Positions 1 to 6,212 of a DNA stretch of 10,515 bases are shown piece by piece. Origin of the DNA: Aquificaceae bacterium (GTDB lineage Bacteria; Aquificota; Aquificia; Aquificales; Aquificaceae). The translations under genes and the position numbers were made by a program. The notes beneath the pieces are model-generated. The model was given only the letters and a program-made list of their open reading frames with translations, was not told the DNA's origin and made no database searches. The stretch's first letter is position 1; every line of letters starts with the position of its first letter. Location: contig WFYK01000036.1 in the NCBI GenBank assembly GCA_015490105.1, positions 1-10,515 on the forward strand, written 5' to 3'.

Positions 1-341
1 ACAACTTCGTTTCCTACAACCATGGGAACTATCCTGTCTTCAACCCAAAGGTAGTTTCCCTTAACCGTTCTTATGCGGTATTCCCTGACCGTGGGTTTTC
101 CGCTTCTTGCGAGAGCAAGAGTCTGCTTTAGGACTTTTGGAACATCCGCAGGATGAACTATCTTCATCCAGAGGGCTGGGTCTTCTTTAAAGTCTGCGGG
201 AGAAAAACCGGTTATATCCTTTACCTTTGCGTTTATGTGAACCACCTTGGCGGACGAAGGGTCCCCCTGCCTTTCAAAGCTAACTACGTAGAATATGTCG
301 TTGATTATTTCAAGAAAGATAGCCTGACTACCCTCCGCCAC
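1..341 (-). CDS. PAS-domain sensory protein, N-terminal part (runs off left edge)
   Basis: The gene starts at a GTG at 341-339 and stays open to the left edge, giving about 113 residues; the C-terminal output region is missing. An AAGGAG ribosome binding site lies 7 bases upstream of the GTG. An in-frame TAA further upstream, with no ATG between, fixes the start. The translation reads as one PAS fold of the PAS_3 type: a start like QAIFLEIINDIFYVVSFE, then a middle with DITGFSPADF and WMKIVHPADVPKV, then the closing PAC-like strands REYRIRTVKGNYLWVEDR. Such domains sense ligands or redox state, or mediate contacts, in histidine kinases, GGDEF/EAL enzymes or transcription regulators; the visible part cannot say which. 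There is no signal peptide or membrane segment before the PAS domain, so sensing is probably cytoplasmic. It is divergent from secY, 40 bases apart. Confidence 0.85.
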   Translation of the reverse strand, partial: MAEGSQAIFLEIINDIFYVVSFERQGDPSSAKVVHINAKVKDITGFSPADFKEDPALWMKIVHPADVPKVLKQTLALARSGKPTVREYRIRTVKGNYLWVEDRIVPMVVGNEV

Positions 342-359
342 GCCTTTTCTCCTTTGTAG

Positions 360-368
360 TGCTAAAAT
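360..368 (+). promoter_or_regulatory. Candidate extended -10 promoter for the secY operon
   Basis: The sequence TGCTAAAAT is an extended -10 element (TG, one base, then TAAAAT at 363-368). No good -35 hexamer is seen at the usual distance, which extended -10 promoters can tolerate. Transcription would begin near 375, only about seven bases before the secY ATG at 382. The mRNA would then be almost leaderless, in keeping with the absence of a Shine-Dalgarno sequence before secY. Confidence 0.4.
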
Positions 369-376
369 ACTTTAGC
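361..376. repeat. Perfect 6-bp inverted repeat between divergent genes
   Basis: GCTAAA (361-366), a 4-base spacer ATAC and TTTAGC (371-376) form an exact dyad in the 40-base gap between the PAS gene and secY. It overlaps both candidate -10 elements, so it could be an operator acting on both genes, or simply reflect back-to-back promoter motifs. It has no T-run and the stem is AT-rich, so it is not a convincing terminator. Confidence 0.5.
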
Positions 377-398
377 CCGCTATGATTGAATATATCAA
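369..398 (-). promoter_or_regulatory. Candidate sigma70-type promoter for the PAS gene
   Basis: Read on the minus strand there is TTGATA (398-393), an 18-base spacer and TAAAGT (374-369). Transcription would start near 362, giving a leader of about 20 bases that contains the AAGGAG site of the PAS gene. The -35 element lies inside the first codons of secY. The call is based on motif match only; no start site is known. Confidence 0.4.
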
Positions 399-1683
399 AA
401 ACCTCTTTGCTTTTGAGGATCTGAGGAAACGCTTCCTCTACACGCTCCTTATGTTTGCCATATACCGTCTTGGTAGCCACATACCCATACCCGGGATAGA
501 TGTTCAAGCCCTTGAAGATTTCTTTAGATCCATTCAAGGGACCCTCTTTAACCTTTACGACATATTCTCCGGCGGGAACCTTAGCAGGATGACTGTCTTT
601 GCCCTCGGTGTTATGCCTTACATCTCCGCTTCCATAATGATGCAGATCCTCACAGTCGCTATCCCACAGCTCCAGAGGCTTGCCAAAGAAGAGGGCGATT
701 ACGGAAGGTATAAGATCAACGAATACACTAAGTATTTGACTCTCTTTGTTGCCTTCGTTCAGTCCACAGGTATAGCCATCTGGCTTCAGAACCAAACCTC
801 TCCGAGGGGTTTCCCGGTAGTTCCCGAAAGCGGGCCACTCTTTATATTCGTTGCTATCCTTACCCTCGTTGCGGGGACCATGTTCCTCGTGTGGATGGGT
901 GAGCGGATAACCCAGAAAGGTATAGGAAACGGAATGTCCCTTCTTATCTTTGCGGGTATAGTTGCGGGCTTCCCAAACGCGGTTATAAGCCTCGTAGAAC
1001 GCATAAGAAACGGGGATATTACCCCCTTCGAAGTTGCGGGTGCGGTTGCCATGGTGCTGGCGGTGATAGTGGGTATCGTCTACATACAAGAGGCGGAAAG
1101 GAGGATTCCCGTTCAGCACCCCAGAAGGATTGTGGGAAGAAGGGAAGTGGGAGGAAACATCTCCTACCTTCCCATAAAGATAAATCCCGCGGGGGTTATC
1201 CCTATAATCTTTGCCCAATCCATTCTTATAATTCCTTCCAGCGTTCTTGCCTTTATAGAACACCCCATAGCTCAAACCATTCATGATGCTTTCAACCCCA
1301 CGTCGTTTCTCTACAACTTCCTATACGTGGTCTTTATCGTCTTCTTTACCTACTTTTACACCGCCATAATGATCAACCCGGTAGAAGTTGCGGATAACCT
1401 CAGAAAGAGCGGTGCTTTCGTTCCCGGAGTGAGACCAGGTCTGGAAACTCAGAGGTTTTTAGAAACCGTCATAAACAGACTCGTTTTTGTGGGTGCTCTT
1501 TTCCTGTCAGTCGTAGCGATAATTCCGTTCTTTATAAGCCTTCAGCTGAAGGTTCCCTTCTACTTCGGTGGAACCACCGCTCTGATCGTTGTGGGTGTTG
1601 CTCTCGAAACGCTTAAGCAGATCGAAGCTAACCTCCTAACTAAAAAATACAAAGGCATGATAAGGAGGAGAGTGAAGAAATGA
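382..1683 (+). CDS. secY: Protein translocase channel subunit SecY
   Basis: This 433-aa protein is the central pore of the Sec translocon in the inner membrane, working with SecE, SecG and the motor SecA. Family marks are the N-terminal RLGSHIPIPGID (29-40) leading to the plug region, the first signature MPYISASIMMQIL (78-90), the second signature around GERITQKGIGNGMSLLIF (173-190), and the cytosolic C5 loop KSGAFVPGVRPG (342-353), whose Arg351 matches the arginine needed for SecA-driven transport. About ten membrane spans are evident and the length is normal. The ATG at 382 has no ribosome binding site; an extended -10 element just upstream suggests a near-leaderless message. It is the first gene of the operon, whereas in many bacteria secY follows rplO; here a divergent gene takes that place. 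Its stop overlaps adk by four bases (ATGA). Confidence 0.98.
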   Translation: MIEYIKNLFAFEDLRKRFLYTLLMFAIYRLGSHIPIPGIDVQALEDFFRSIQGTLFNLYDIFSGGNLSRMTVFALGVMPYISASIMMQILTVAIPQLQRLAKEEGDYGRYKINEYTKYLTLFVAFVQSTGIAIWLQNQTSPRGFPVVPESGPLFIFVAILTLVAGTMFLVWMGERITQKGIGNGMSLLIFAGIVAGFPNAVISLVERIRNGDITPFEVAGAVAMVLAVIVGIVYIQEAERRIPVQHPRRIVGRREVGGNISYLPIKINPAGVIPIIFAQSILIIPSSVLAFIEHPIAQTIHDAFNPTSFLYNFLYVVFIVFFTYFYTAIMINPVEVADNLRKSGAFVPGVRPGLETQRFLETVINRLVFVGALFLSVVAIIPFFISLQLKVPFYFGGTTALIVVGVALETLKQIEANLLTKKYKGMIRRRVKK

Positions 1684-2327
1684 ACCTTGTGTTCTTAGGT
1701 CCTCCCGGAGCGGGAAAGGGAACGCAGGCAAAGAGACTATCTCAAGAACTCGGACTTCTGCACATATCTACGGGCGATCTCCTCAGGGAAGCGGTTAGAA
1801 ACAAAACTGATCTCGGCCTGAAAGCTAAAGAGTATATGGACAGAGGGGAACTCGTCCCCGACGATCTCATAATCGCTATGATAGAAGAGGTCCTTCCGGA
1901 AGGAGGAGGTGTTATATTCGACGGCTTTCCCAGAACCATAGCTCAAGCGAGAGCTCTGGATGATCTGCTCCAGAAAAAAGGCCTTACTTTGAATGCGGTC
2001 ATCTACTTTGAAGTTGATGATGAGAAGGTAGTTGAGAGGCTCTCCGGGCGCAGAGTTTGCAAGACCTGCGGTGCGGTATACCACGTAAAGTTCAACCCTC
2101 CTAAGGAGGATGAAATCTGTGACAAGTGTGGGTCTCCACTTATCCAGAGGGAAGACGACAAGGAAGAAGTTGTAAGAAACCGCCTCAGGGTTTATAGGGA
2201 TCAGACCGCACCGTTGATAGATTACTACAGACAAAAAAGCCTGCTTTATACCGTTGACGCTTCAAAAGACATAGATCAAGTTTATTCCTCCCTCAGGGAG
2301 GTTATCGATGCCAAAGAGAGGAATTGA
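1680..2327 (+). CDS. adk: Adenylate kinase, zinc-LID type
   Basis: This 215-aa enzyme catalyses ATP + AMP to 2 ADP in the cytoplasm and balances adenine nucleotides. It has the P-loop GPPGAGKGT (7-15), the AMP-binding STGDLLR (30-36), the DGFPR motif (81-85) and a long LID. The LID carries four cysteines (127, 130, 147, 150) in two CxxC pairs, so it should bind structural zinc, as in many Gram-positive and thermophilic adenylate kinases but not in E. coli. The late motif RLRVYRDQTAPLIDYY is typical. The start ATG overlaps the secY stop, with an AGGAGG site at 1663-1668 about 11 bases upstream. The 3' end overlaps map by 20 bases. Identity is certain; only the LID metal is inferred. Confidence 0.98.
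   Translation: MNLVFLGPPGAGKGTQAKRLSQELGLLHISTGDLLREAVRNKTDLGLKAKEYMDRGELVPDDLIIAMIEEVLPEGGGVIFDGFPRTIAQARALDDLLQKKGLTLNAVIYFEVDDEKVVERLSGRRVCKTCGAVYHVKFNPPKEDEICDKCGSPLIQREDDKEEVVRNRLRVYRDQTAPLIDYYRQKSLLYTVDASKDIDQVYSSLREVIDAKERN
2287..2301 (+). promoter_or_regulatory. Hairpin burying the map ribosome binding site
   Basis: CCTCCC (2287-2292), loop TCA and GGGAGG (2296-2301) pair perfectly. The 3' arm is the Shine-Dalgarno sequence of map, six bases before its ATG at 2308. The whole hairpin lies inside the last codons of adk, so ribosomes finishing adk would open it. This is the classic layout for translational coupling; the pairing is seen directly, the role is inferred. Confidence 0.55.
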
Positions 2328-3093
2328 GCTTTACTCTTTCAAGGAGATAGAAAAGATCAGGAAAGCATGTCAGGTGGTAGCGGAAGTTCTTCAGGTAGTT
2401 GCGGAGAACATAAAGCCGGGGATATCCACTTGGGATATAGAGATGATCGCAAGAGAGGAGACCAAAAAACGGGGGGCAAAACCCGCCTTTTTGAACTACA
2501 GACCCCCTTTTAGCAACGTTAGATACCCTGCAGCGCTCTGCGTTTCCATAAACGACGAAGTGGTTCACGGACTTCCCAAGAAAAGCAAAATAATCAAAGA
2601 AGGAGACTTGGTTAGTATAGATTTTGGTGCTATAATAGATGGTTACGCTGGAGATTCCGCGATCACCGTTGCGGTAGGAGAGGTCAGCGAGGAGAAGAAG
2701 AGGCTGATGGAGGCTACCAAAAAGGCTTTGGACAGGGCTGTGGAGAAGGCCGTAGCGGGCGGATGGCTGAGTGATATAGTAGAGGCCATTCACTCCACCG
2801 CGGAAGAATACGGGGTATACCCGGTTCTTAAATACGGGGGACACGGCATAGGCAGAAGGGTTCACGAAGAGCCTTTTGTCCCGAACAACAGAAAGGATCT
2901 CTCGAAAAAGGATCTTAAGCTTCGTCAAGGTATGGTGCTGGCCATAGAACCTATGTTTTCCCTGGGAACCGAGGAAACTTACTGTGATGGAGACGGCTGG
3001 ACCGTTAGAACTAAGGACGGAAGTCCTTCCGCTCACTTTGAACATACTGTGGCGGTTACAAAGGAAGGCCCTATAGTTTTGACGGAGATCTAA
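2308..3093 (+). CDS. map: Type I methionine aminopeptidase
   Basis: This 261-aa cytosolic metalloenzyme removes the starting methionine from new proteins. All five metal ligands of the pita-bread fold are present: Asp105 and Asp116 in SIDFGAIIDGYAGD, His179 in GGHGIGRRVHEEP, Glu214 in AIEPMF and Glu245 in HFEHT. The substrate-site histidines His87 (NDEVVHGLP) and His186 are also present. Length is normal for the bacterial type I enzyme, with no N-terminal extension. The ATG at 2308 lies inside the end of adk (20-base overlap) behind GGGAGG, which can pair with an upstream CCTCCC, pointing to coupled translation. The adk-map-infA order is common in bacterial spc/alpha-type clusters. infA follows after two bases. 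Confidence 0.98.
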   Translation: MPKRGIELYSFKEIEKIRKACQVVAEVLQVVAENIKPGISTWDIEMIAREETKKRGAKPAFLNYRPPFSNVRYPAALCVSINDEVVHGLPKKSKIIKEGDLVSIDFGAIIDGYAGDSAITVAVGEVSEEKKRLMEATKKALDRAVEKAVAGGWLSDIVEAIHSTAEEYGVYPVLKYGGHGIGRRVHEEPFVPNNRKDLSKKDLKLRQGMVLAIEPMFSLGTEETYCDGDGWTVRTKDGSPSAHFEHTVAVTKEGPIVLTEI

Positions 3094-3095
3094 GG

Positions 3096-3335
3096 ATGGG
3101 AAAGAAGAAGCGTCAAGAAACTGAAAAGGAAAAGGGCATAGTTATGGAAGGTGAAGTGGTGGAAGCCTTACCTAACGGTATGTTCAGGGTCCAGCTTGAA
3201 GGAGGACACGAGGTCTTGGCCCACATATCGGGTAAGATGAGGATAAATTTCATCAGGATCCTTCCCGGAGACAAGGTAAAGGTGGAACTCTCTCCCTACG
3301 ATCTTACGAGGGGAAGGATCGTTTACAGACTTTAA
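3096..3335 (+). CDS. infA: Translation initiation factor IF-1
   Basis: This 79-aa protein binds the A site of the 30S subunit during initiation together with IF-2 and IF-3. It is a single S1-like OB fold: GEVVEALPNGMFRVQLEGGHEVLAHISGKMR followed by INFIRILPGDKVKVELSPYDLTRGRIVYRL, in line with the E. coli protein along its length. It is about seven residues longer at the N terminus, where MGKKKRQETEKEKG forms a basic, charged tail. A GGAG site eight bases upstream supports the ATG at 3096. That site sits in the last codons of map, so the two genes are closely coupled. Confidence 0.97.
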   Translation: MGKKKRQETEKEKGIVMEGEVVEALPNGMFRVQLEGGHEVLAHISGKMRINFIRILPGDKVKVELSPYDLTRGRIVYRL

Positions 3336-3340
3336 CTTTC

Positions 3341-3350
3341 GGAGGTGATC
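3341..3350 (+). promoter_or_regulatory. Very strong Shine-Dalgarno sequence for rpmJ
   Basis: GGAGGTGATC immediately precedes the rpmJ ATG and can pair over ten bases with the usual 3' tail of bacterial 16S rRNA (GAUCACCUCC). The core GGAGG is five bases from the ATG. It is the strongest initiation signal in the window and sits before its smallest gene. Confidence 0.8.
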
Positions 3351-3464
3351 ATGAAAGTAAGCGCTTCCGTGAAGAAGAGGTGTGCTAAGTGCAAAATAGT
3401 TAGGCGTAAGGGAAGGGTTTATGTGATCTGTGAAAATCCCAAGCACAAGCAAAAGCAGGGTTAA
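3351..3464 (+). CDS. rpmJ: 50S ribosomal protein L36 (bL36), zinc-binding form
   Basis: This 37-aa protein is a late-assembling component of the large ribosomal subunit. The sequence begins MKVSASVKKRCAKCKIVRRK and ends VICENPKHKQKQG, the full family pattern. The zinc ligands Cys11, Cys14, Cys27 and His32 are all present, so this is the zinc-binding C+ form. The usual length is 37-38 residues, so it is complete. It lies in its classical place between infA and rpsM, 15 bases after infA and 12 before rpsM, behind an almost ideal ribosome binding site. Its short length makes it easy to miss with ORF cut-offs. Confidence 0.97.
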   Translation: MKVSASVKKRCAKCKIVRRKGRVYVICENPKHKQKQG

Positions 3465-3476
3465 TGGAGGTAAAGG

Positions 3477-3857
3477 ATGGCGAGGATAGCGGGTGTAGAT
3501 CTTCCCGATCACAAGAGGCTTGAGATAGCGCTTACCTACATATACGGGATCGGCAAGTCGAGGGTAAAGGAGATCTGCCAAGCTACGGGGATCGACTGCA
3601 CCAAGAGGGTAGGAGAGCTTACTCCCGAAGAACTCAACAAGCTAAGGAAGTTTATCGACGAAAACTACAAGGTTGAGGGTGATCTCAGAAGGGAGGTTCA
3701 GCTAAGCATCAAGCGACTCATAGACATGGGATGCTACAGGGGTCAGAGGCACGCGAGGGGTCTCCCGGTAAGAGGTCAACAGACGAGGACCAACGCAAGA
3801 ACGAGAAAGGGCAAACGCAAGACCGTAGCGGGAACTAAGAAGAAAACCGCTAAGTGA
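3477..3857 (+). CDS. rpsM: 30S ribosomal protein S13 (uS13)
   Basis: This 126-aa protein sits in the head of the small subunit, contacts the P-site tRNA and forms bridges to the large subunit. It shows the N-terminal MARIAGVDLPDHKRLEIALTY, a helix-hairpin-helix stretch YIYGIGKSR (22-30), and the C-terminal basic tail with CYRGQRHARGLPVRGQQT followed by TRKGKRKTVAGTKKKTAK, which reaches towards the tRNA. The length is slightly above E. coli S13 (118). GGAGG ten bases before the ATG marks the start. It begins the rpsM-rpsK-rpsD-rpoA-rplQ order of the alpha operon. No S4-binding pseudoknot of the E. coli kind could be recognised in the short leader. Confidence 0.98.
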   Translation: MARIAGVDLPDHKRLEIALTYIYGIGKSRVKEICQATGIDCTKRVGELTPEELNKLRKFIDENYKVEGDLRREVQLSIKRLIDMGCYRGQRHARGLPVRGQQTRTNARTRKGKRKTVAGTKKKTAK

Positions 3858-3873
3858 TTCGGAGGTAGTATAG

Positions 3874-4251
3874 ATGGCAAAGAAGAAGAAGCAAAAAAGA
3901 ACCGTAACCAAGGGTATAGTCCACATACACACCACTTTTAACAACACGATAGTTAACATAACGGACACTCAGGGTAACACTATAGTTTGGGAAAGCGGAG
4001 GAACGGTCGGATTTAAAGGAACGAGAAAAAGCACTCCCTACGCCGCTCAGCTCGCGGCTCAAAAAGCTCTCAGGAGGGCTATAAACGAATACGGCTTGCA
4101 AGAGGTGGAGGTTTGGATAAAAGGTCCCGGTGCGGGAAGGGAGTCCGCCCTGAGGGCGGTTTTTGCTTCCGGTGTTAAGGTTACAGCCATAAGGGATGTC
4201 ACACCCATACCTCACAACGGTTGTAGACCCCCCGCAAGGAGGAGAGTCTGA
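3874..4251 (+). CDS. rpsK: 30S ribosomal protein S11 (uS11)
   Basis: This 125-aa protein belongs to the platform of the 30S subunit near the mRNA exit and the Shine-Dalgarno helix. Typical stretches are IVHIHTTFNNTIVNITDTQGN (given here in part: HIHTTFNNTIVNITD), WESGGTVGFKGTRKSTPYAAQ, the loop KGPGAGRESALRAV and the C terminus DVTPIPHNGCRPP followed by ARRRV. The N terminus is a short lysine-rich tail. The start has a GGAGG site, 16 bases after rpsM. Its TGA shares one base with the rpsD ATG (TGATG). The codons for SALRAVF contain a terminator-shaped hairpin, listed separately. Confidence 0.98.
   Translation: MAKKKKQKRTVTKGIVHIHTTFNNTIVNITDTQGNTIVWESGGTVGFKGTRKSTPYAAQLAAQKALRRAINEYGLQEVEVWIKGPGAGRESALRAVFASGVKVTAIRDVTPIPHNGCRPPARRRV
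4145..4164 (+). other. Terminator-shaped hairpin inside rpsK
   Basis: CCGCCC (4145-4150), loop TGA and GGGCGG (4154-4159) pair perfectly and are followed by five Ts (4160-4164). This is the form of an intrinsic terminator but lies in conserved S11 codons. During translation it would be covered by ribosomes; it could act only if translation of rpsK stalls, cutting off rpsD and rpoA. Codon constraint may explain it entirely. Confidence 0.35.
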
Positions 4252-4886
4252 TGGGAAGGTATATAGGCCCTTGGGTAAAGCTCGACAGAAGGTTCGGCGT
4301 TGTAGTCTCAGGGAAAAAATCCGCACCTAAAATACTGGCAAGGAGGAACTACCCTCCCGGTCAGCACGGAAGAACCAAGGGAAGGAGAAGGAAGCTAACA
4401 GAATACGGCTTGCGTCTTATGGAAAAGCAAAAGCTCAAGTTCCTATACGGAGGTCTCAGGGAGAAGCAGTTCAAACGCTACTTTGACATAGCTTCCAAAT
4501 CTAAAGGAAACACGGGAGAGGTTTTACTTCAGCTTTTGGAAAGGAGACTCGATAACGTAGTATACAGACTCGGTTTTGCCACTACGAGGCGTCAAGCCCG
4601 TCAGCTGGTTGCTCACGGACACGTTCTTGTAAACGGTCGCAAGGTAAACATACCGAGCTACCAAGTGGAGCCCGGTGACATAATAGAGATCAGAGAAAAA
4701 TCAAGGAACATTCCTTTCATCAAGGAAAACCTTGAAAACATAGACCCCAGAAGTGTTCCCGACTGGCTCGAACTGGACAAGGAAAACTTCCGCGGAAAGG
4801 TTCTTAAAAATCCCGAAAACGTTGCGGAGTATCTGGAGATACCTGTGAACCTTCAGTATATTATCGAGTTCTACTCTAAGGTATAA
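4251..4886 (+). CDS. rpsD: 30S ribosomal protein S4 (uS4), cysteine-free
   Basis: This 211-aa protein is a primary 16S rRNA binder that starts assembly of the 30S body, and in several bacteria also represses its own operon. The N-terminal domain has RYIGPWVKLDRR and YPPGQHGRTKGRRRKLTEYG; the S4 RNA-binding domain lies around residues 98-160 (RRLDNVVYRLGFATTRRQAR, then GHVLVNGRKVNIPSYQVEPGD). No cysteine is present, so the N-terminal zinc finger found in some thermophile S4 proteins, such as that of Thermus, is absent. The start overlaps the rpsK stop by one base, and AAGGAGG lies upstream. rpoA follows after 15 bases. Feedback control by S4 is possible but no binding structure was identified. 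Confidence 0.98.
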   Translation: MGRYIGPWVKLDRRFGVVVSGKKSAPKILARRNYPPGQHGRTKGRRRKLTEYGLRLMEKQKLKFLYGGLREKQFKRYFDIASKSKGNTGEVLLQLLERRLDNVVYRLGFATTRRQARQLVAHGHVLVNGRKVNIPSYQVEPGDIIEIREKSRNIPFIKENLENIDPRSVPDWLELDKENFRGKVLKNPENVAEYLEIPVNLQYIIEFYSKV

Positions 4887-4901
4887 AGCGGAGGTAAGTC
4901 G

Positions 4902-5849
4902 ATGCTGAACGAATTTATCTATCCGAGCAAGATCTTTTGGGAAGAGAGAACAAAAGACAGGGGAGTTTTTGTAGTAGAGCCTTTAGAGAGGGGATTCGGA
5001 ATAACTTTGGGCAACGCTCTGAGAAGGGTTCTGCTTTCATCCATCAGCGGAACCGCGGTAACAGCGGTGAAGATATACGGAGTTTATCATGAGTTTTCTT
5101 CTGTAGAGGGTGTCGCGGAGGATGTAGTAGAGATAATAGCCAACCTAAAAGGTGTAAGGTTCAACTTGAAGGAAGGGGATGTAGAGATTCTATACCTCAA
5201 GAAGAAAGGGGAAGGAGAGGTAAAGGCAAGAGACATCTCTCTTCCTCCCACCGTTGAGATAGCAAATCCCGATCACACCATAGCTACGATCACCGATCCC
5301 AACGTAGAACTTCATATGGAGATACGCGTGGAGAAGGGTAAAGGCTACGTGCTTTCGGAGGAGATGGAAACCATAGGAGAGGTTGGATGGATACTGCTCG
5401 ATGCGGACTTTTCCCCGGTGAAGAAGGTTAGCTACAAGGTTGAACAAACGAGGGTAAAGGAAAGAACTGACTACGAGAAGCTTACTATGGAAGTGATAAC
5501 GGATGGAACAAAGACCCCCGACGAAGTGGTAAAAGAAGCTATAGGTATACTCAAATCCCATCTCGATCTTCTCGAAAACATCTCTTCCGAGGTTCCTACC
5601 CTCGAAGAGCCCATACCCGCGGATGAGCTTTCCGAGAAACTTACCCTCTCCATAGAGGAGCTTGACATTTCTCAAAGAGCCCTTAACTCCCTGAAACGCA
5701 TGGGTATCAGCACCATAGGGGATCTTGTTCAAATGTCTGAGGAAGAGTTAAAGAGCACGAAGAACATAGGTAGAAAAGCTCTTGCGGAAATAAAGGAAGC
5801 TTTAGCTCAAATGGGACTTCAGCTGGGTCTAAACGTTGAGAAGAGGTGA
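4902..5849 (+). CDS. rpoA: RNA polymerase alpha subunit
   Basis: This 315-aa subunit dimerises to start assembly of RNA polymerase and contacts activators and upstream promoter DNA. The N-terminal domain (about 1-230) has RGFGITLGNALRRVLLSSI (30-48) and the DADFSPVKKVSYKVEQTRV stretch. An acidic, proline-containing linker (about 228-248) leads to the C-terminal domain with two helix-hairpin-helix elements: SQRALNSLKRMGISTIGDL and KNIGRKALAEIKEAL. Compared with E. coli alpha, DNA-contact residues Arg265, Asn268, Gly296 and Lys298 are kept (here Arg259, Asn262, Gly290, Lys292), while Lys291 and Ser299 are replaced by Ser and Ala. A GGAGG site precedes the ATG. rplQ follows after six bases. Confidence 0.98.
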   Translation: MLNEFIYPSKIFWEERTKDRGVFVVEPLERGFGITLGNALRRVLLSSISGTAVTAVKIYGVYHEFSSVEGVAEDVVEIIANLKGVRFNLKEGDVEILYLKKKGEGEVKARDISLPPTVEIANPDHTIATITDPNVELHMEIRVEKGKGYVLSEEMETIGEVGWILLDADFSPVKKVSYKVEQTRVKERTDYEKLTMEVITDGTKTPDEVVKEAIGILKSHLDLLENISSEVPTLEEPIPADELSEKLTLSIEELDISQRALNSLKRMGISTIGDLVQMSEEELKSTKNIGRKALAEIKEALAQMGLQLGLNVEKR

Positions 5850-5855
5850 TGTGCT

Positions 5856-6212
5856 ATGAGGCACAGGGTAAAGAAGAAGAAGTTTGACAGAACTAAAGAG
5901 CAGAGGCTGGCGCTTTACAGAAGCCTTGCGAGATCCCTGATTTTAGAAGAGAGGATAGAGACCACCACCGAAAGGGCCAAAGCTGTCAGAAGCTTCGTAG
6001 AGAGGCTCGTAACCTTAGCAAAAAAGGGAGACCTTGCTTCAAGGAGGAGAGCCTTAGCACTGCTTCCCGACAAGGAAGCTGTGAGGAAACTCTTTGACGA
6101 CATAGCTCCGCGCTTTGAGGACAGAAACGGTGGTTACACCCGCGTTATAAAACTGCCTTTCAGAAGGAAAGGTGACGGTGCGGAGATGGCTATACTCGAG
6201 TGGGTAGAGTAG
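5856..6212 (+). CDS. rplQ: 50S ribosomal protein L17 (bL17)
   Basis: This 118-aa protein lies near the peptide exit tunnel of the 50S subunit. It starts MRHRVKKKKFDRTKEQRLAL and carries the family motifs LARSLILEERIETTTERAKAVR, where thermal stability and rRNA contacts are expected, and the C-terminal NGGYTRVIKLPFRRKGDGAEMAILEWVE in shortened form (GGYTRVIKLPFRRKGDGA, then AILEW). Length is normal for the family. GAGGTGAT upstream, overlapping the end of rpoA, acts as ribosome binding site. The TAG stop abuts the ATG of the next gene, so the YggT-type gene is expected to be read by coupled translation. Confidence 0.98.
   Translation: MRHRVKKKKFDRTKEQRLALYRSLARSLILEERIETTTERAKAVRSFVERLVTLAKKGDLASRRRALALLPDKEAVRKLFDDIAPRFEDRNGGYTRVIKLPFRRKGDGAEMAILEWVE

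Noticed and set aside
153..359. Plus-strand open frame of 68 codons before secY
   Set aside because: It lies antisense to the PAS gene, which has a good ribosome binding site and a clear domain. The plus frame has no recognisable motif.
361..376. GCTAAA/TTTAGC dyad as an intrinsic terminator
   Set aside because: AT-rich 6-bp stem, no T-run after it on either strand, and it sits between divergent genes where no terminator is needed.
328..1284. Long open frame on the minus strand (318 codons) opposite secY
   Set aside because: It is antisense to a certain gene, rich in Gly, Tyr, His and Asn without domain pattern, and lacks a ribosome binding site. It reflects codon bias of secY.
2302..3045. 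Minus-strand open frame of 247 codons opposite map
   Set aside because: Shadow of map; composition is unlike a real protein and there is no initiation signal or neighbour in the same direction.
3858..3873. S4-binding pseudoknot or other long leader in the ribosomal genes
   Set aside because: Gaps between these genes are at most 16 bases and I could not find paired segments resembling the known alpha-operon structure.
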